Shown here: positions 63,264 through 64,000 of the stretch, one piece after another
Position numbering within the stretch: the first letter of the stretch is position 1
How the letters are laid out: each line of letters opens with the position of its first letter
Assembly: GCF_017562075.2 (NCBI RefSeq)
Contig: NC_054083.1
Coordinates: 34,158,755 to 34,222,754, forward strand
DNA from: Anopheles merus
Lineage: Eukaryota > Arthropoda > Insecta > Diptera > Culicidae
Length of the DNA stretch: 64,000 bases
Direction: 5' to 3'
The notes under the pieces: model-generated
Seen by the model: only the letters and a program-made list of their open reading frames with translations
Told to the model about the DNA's origin: nothing
Databases searched by the model: none
Made by a program: the position numbers and the translations under genes

Positions 63264-64000
63264 CTCGAAACGAACTGCTCTGCCCAACCACGCGGAGATG
63301 CCATTCTTTCCCGCTTCGATATCATTTCCACCGAAAGAAACCGAGCACGCTTCCGAATCCCGAATGCCCTGGAACAGCACACCGGCAGATGATCTTTGCT
63401 CTCCCGCCCCCCAGCACTGATTGTCTTTCTCCGCTGTGGCGGAAGAAGGTGTAGTAGGCTACGCTTTCACCACAAGAGAGAGCGCAGGAGAGATGTTCGC
63501 AATCAACAGAAATCGCAAGCAAGCGTGTTCGGAACAGGAAATGGCAGTGCAATGACGCACAAGCAATGAGGGAAAACGAAACGAAACGAAGCGAAATGGT
63601 TCTACTATCCCCCGAGGGGGGAGGGTCAGCATTAGCTTCCGGGCTGGGGGGAATTGTTCGCGTTGAGTTTTTGTTCAGCTCTGAGCGTGTTTTTATACAT
63701 CCTCTCCATCCACCCCATCGGCTCGAGGGGGGGGGGGGAGTTTTTGAACACGAGCAACGGATTTATCGACTTAATGTGAAATTATAGAGCAAAACCACTC
63801 CACTTTTATAATAATCCCGGGCACATTGCCAGCAGTTGAGATTTATTTTAAGCTAATTTAAGTGCGCAGCATTCTTGCAGCCACCGCTGCCCGCCCGCTG
63901 CTCCACACCACGCTTCGGACCAAGGTTGAGATGCAGTTTTGCTGCGATGGAGTAGCCTGGTCGTTCGTGAAGCTAGTTGGGTCCGGCTCGCGTTGTATAT
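63264..64000. other. Mp: Right edge, presumed Multiplexin intron
   Basis: No Gly-X-Y collagen repeat or trimerisation domain is visible, so the main body of the gene lies beyond the window. The stretch contains a poly-G run near 63727-63738 and repeated ACGAA near 63580-63595. Nothing else is recognised. Confidence 0.5.

Overview
This is insect nuclear DNA, almost certainly from a mosquito of the Anopheles gambiae group. Most of it is non-coding: large introns, long UTRs and short low-complexity stretches. Small introns of 66-150 nt coexist with introns of 5-10 kb. All recognisable proteins are closest in my memory to dipteran orthologues, and the 54-kb region carries copies of a tRNA-derived SINE that I recognise as the Anopheles SINE200 type.

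Layout from left to right. (1) 1-29.3 kb, plus strand: the 3' part of a fatty-acid elongase of the Baldspot/ELOVL6 class. Two coding exons (13921-14058 and 23817-24450) are separated by a 9.8-kb intron and followed by a probable long 3' UTR. The N-terminal exon of about 60 residues is not visible and probably lies before position 1. (2) 30669-30742: an intact nuclear tRNA-Asn(GTT) gene. (3) 32.2-35.1 kb: the ESCRT-III subunit gene Chmp1 (minus) lies head to head with an unrecognised plus-strand gene. The unrecognised gene appears to carry a one-base frameshift near its N terminus in this sequence. (4) 36.0-41.5 kb, minus: a complete TRAPPC11 (gryzun, 'foie gras') gene of seven exons. Every junction keeps frame and the predicted protein is 1431 residues. 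(5) about 42.86-64 kb, minus: the 3' end of Multiplexin, the insect collagen XV/XVIII homologue. It includes the complete endostatin domain, spread over three exons and completed by a fourth tail exon. The collagenous exons must lie beyond position 64000.

The genes do not form a pathway: lipid elongation in the ER, membrane scission, vesicle tethering and basement-membrane matrix are simply neighbours. Plausible links are positional: the divergent Chmp1/unknown pair with a repeated motif in the shared 671-bp promoter, and the convergent unknown/TRAPPC11 pair whose 3' UTRs probably overlap.

The most distinctive non-genic content is mobile. Two copies of a non-autonomous hAT-like element are filled with a degenerate GGAGTCG minisatellite. 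One, with a perfect 8-bp target duplication, lies in the last intron of TRAPPC11; the other lies in the large elongase intron. Two pogo/Tigger-type MITEs sit side by side sharing one TA dinucleotide in a Multiplexin intron. There is also a long near-perfect hairpin at 51.1 kb that could be a small-RNA precursor or a foldback element. I found no operon, CRISPR array or unfamiliar enzymatic system.
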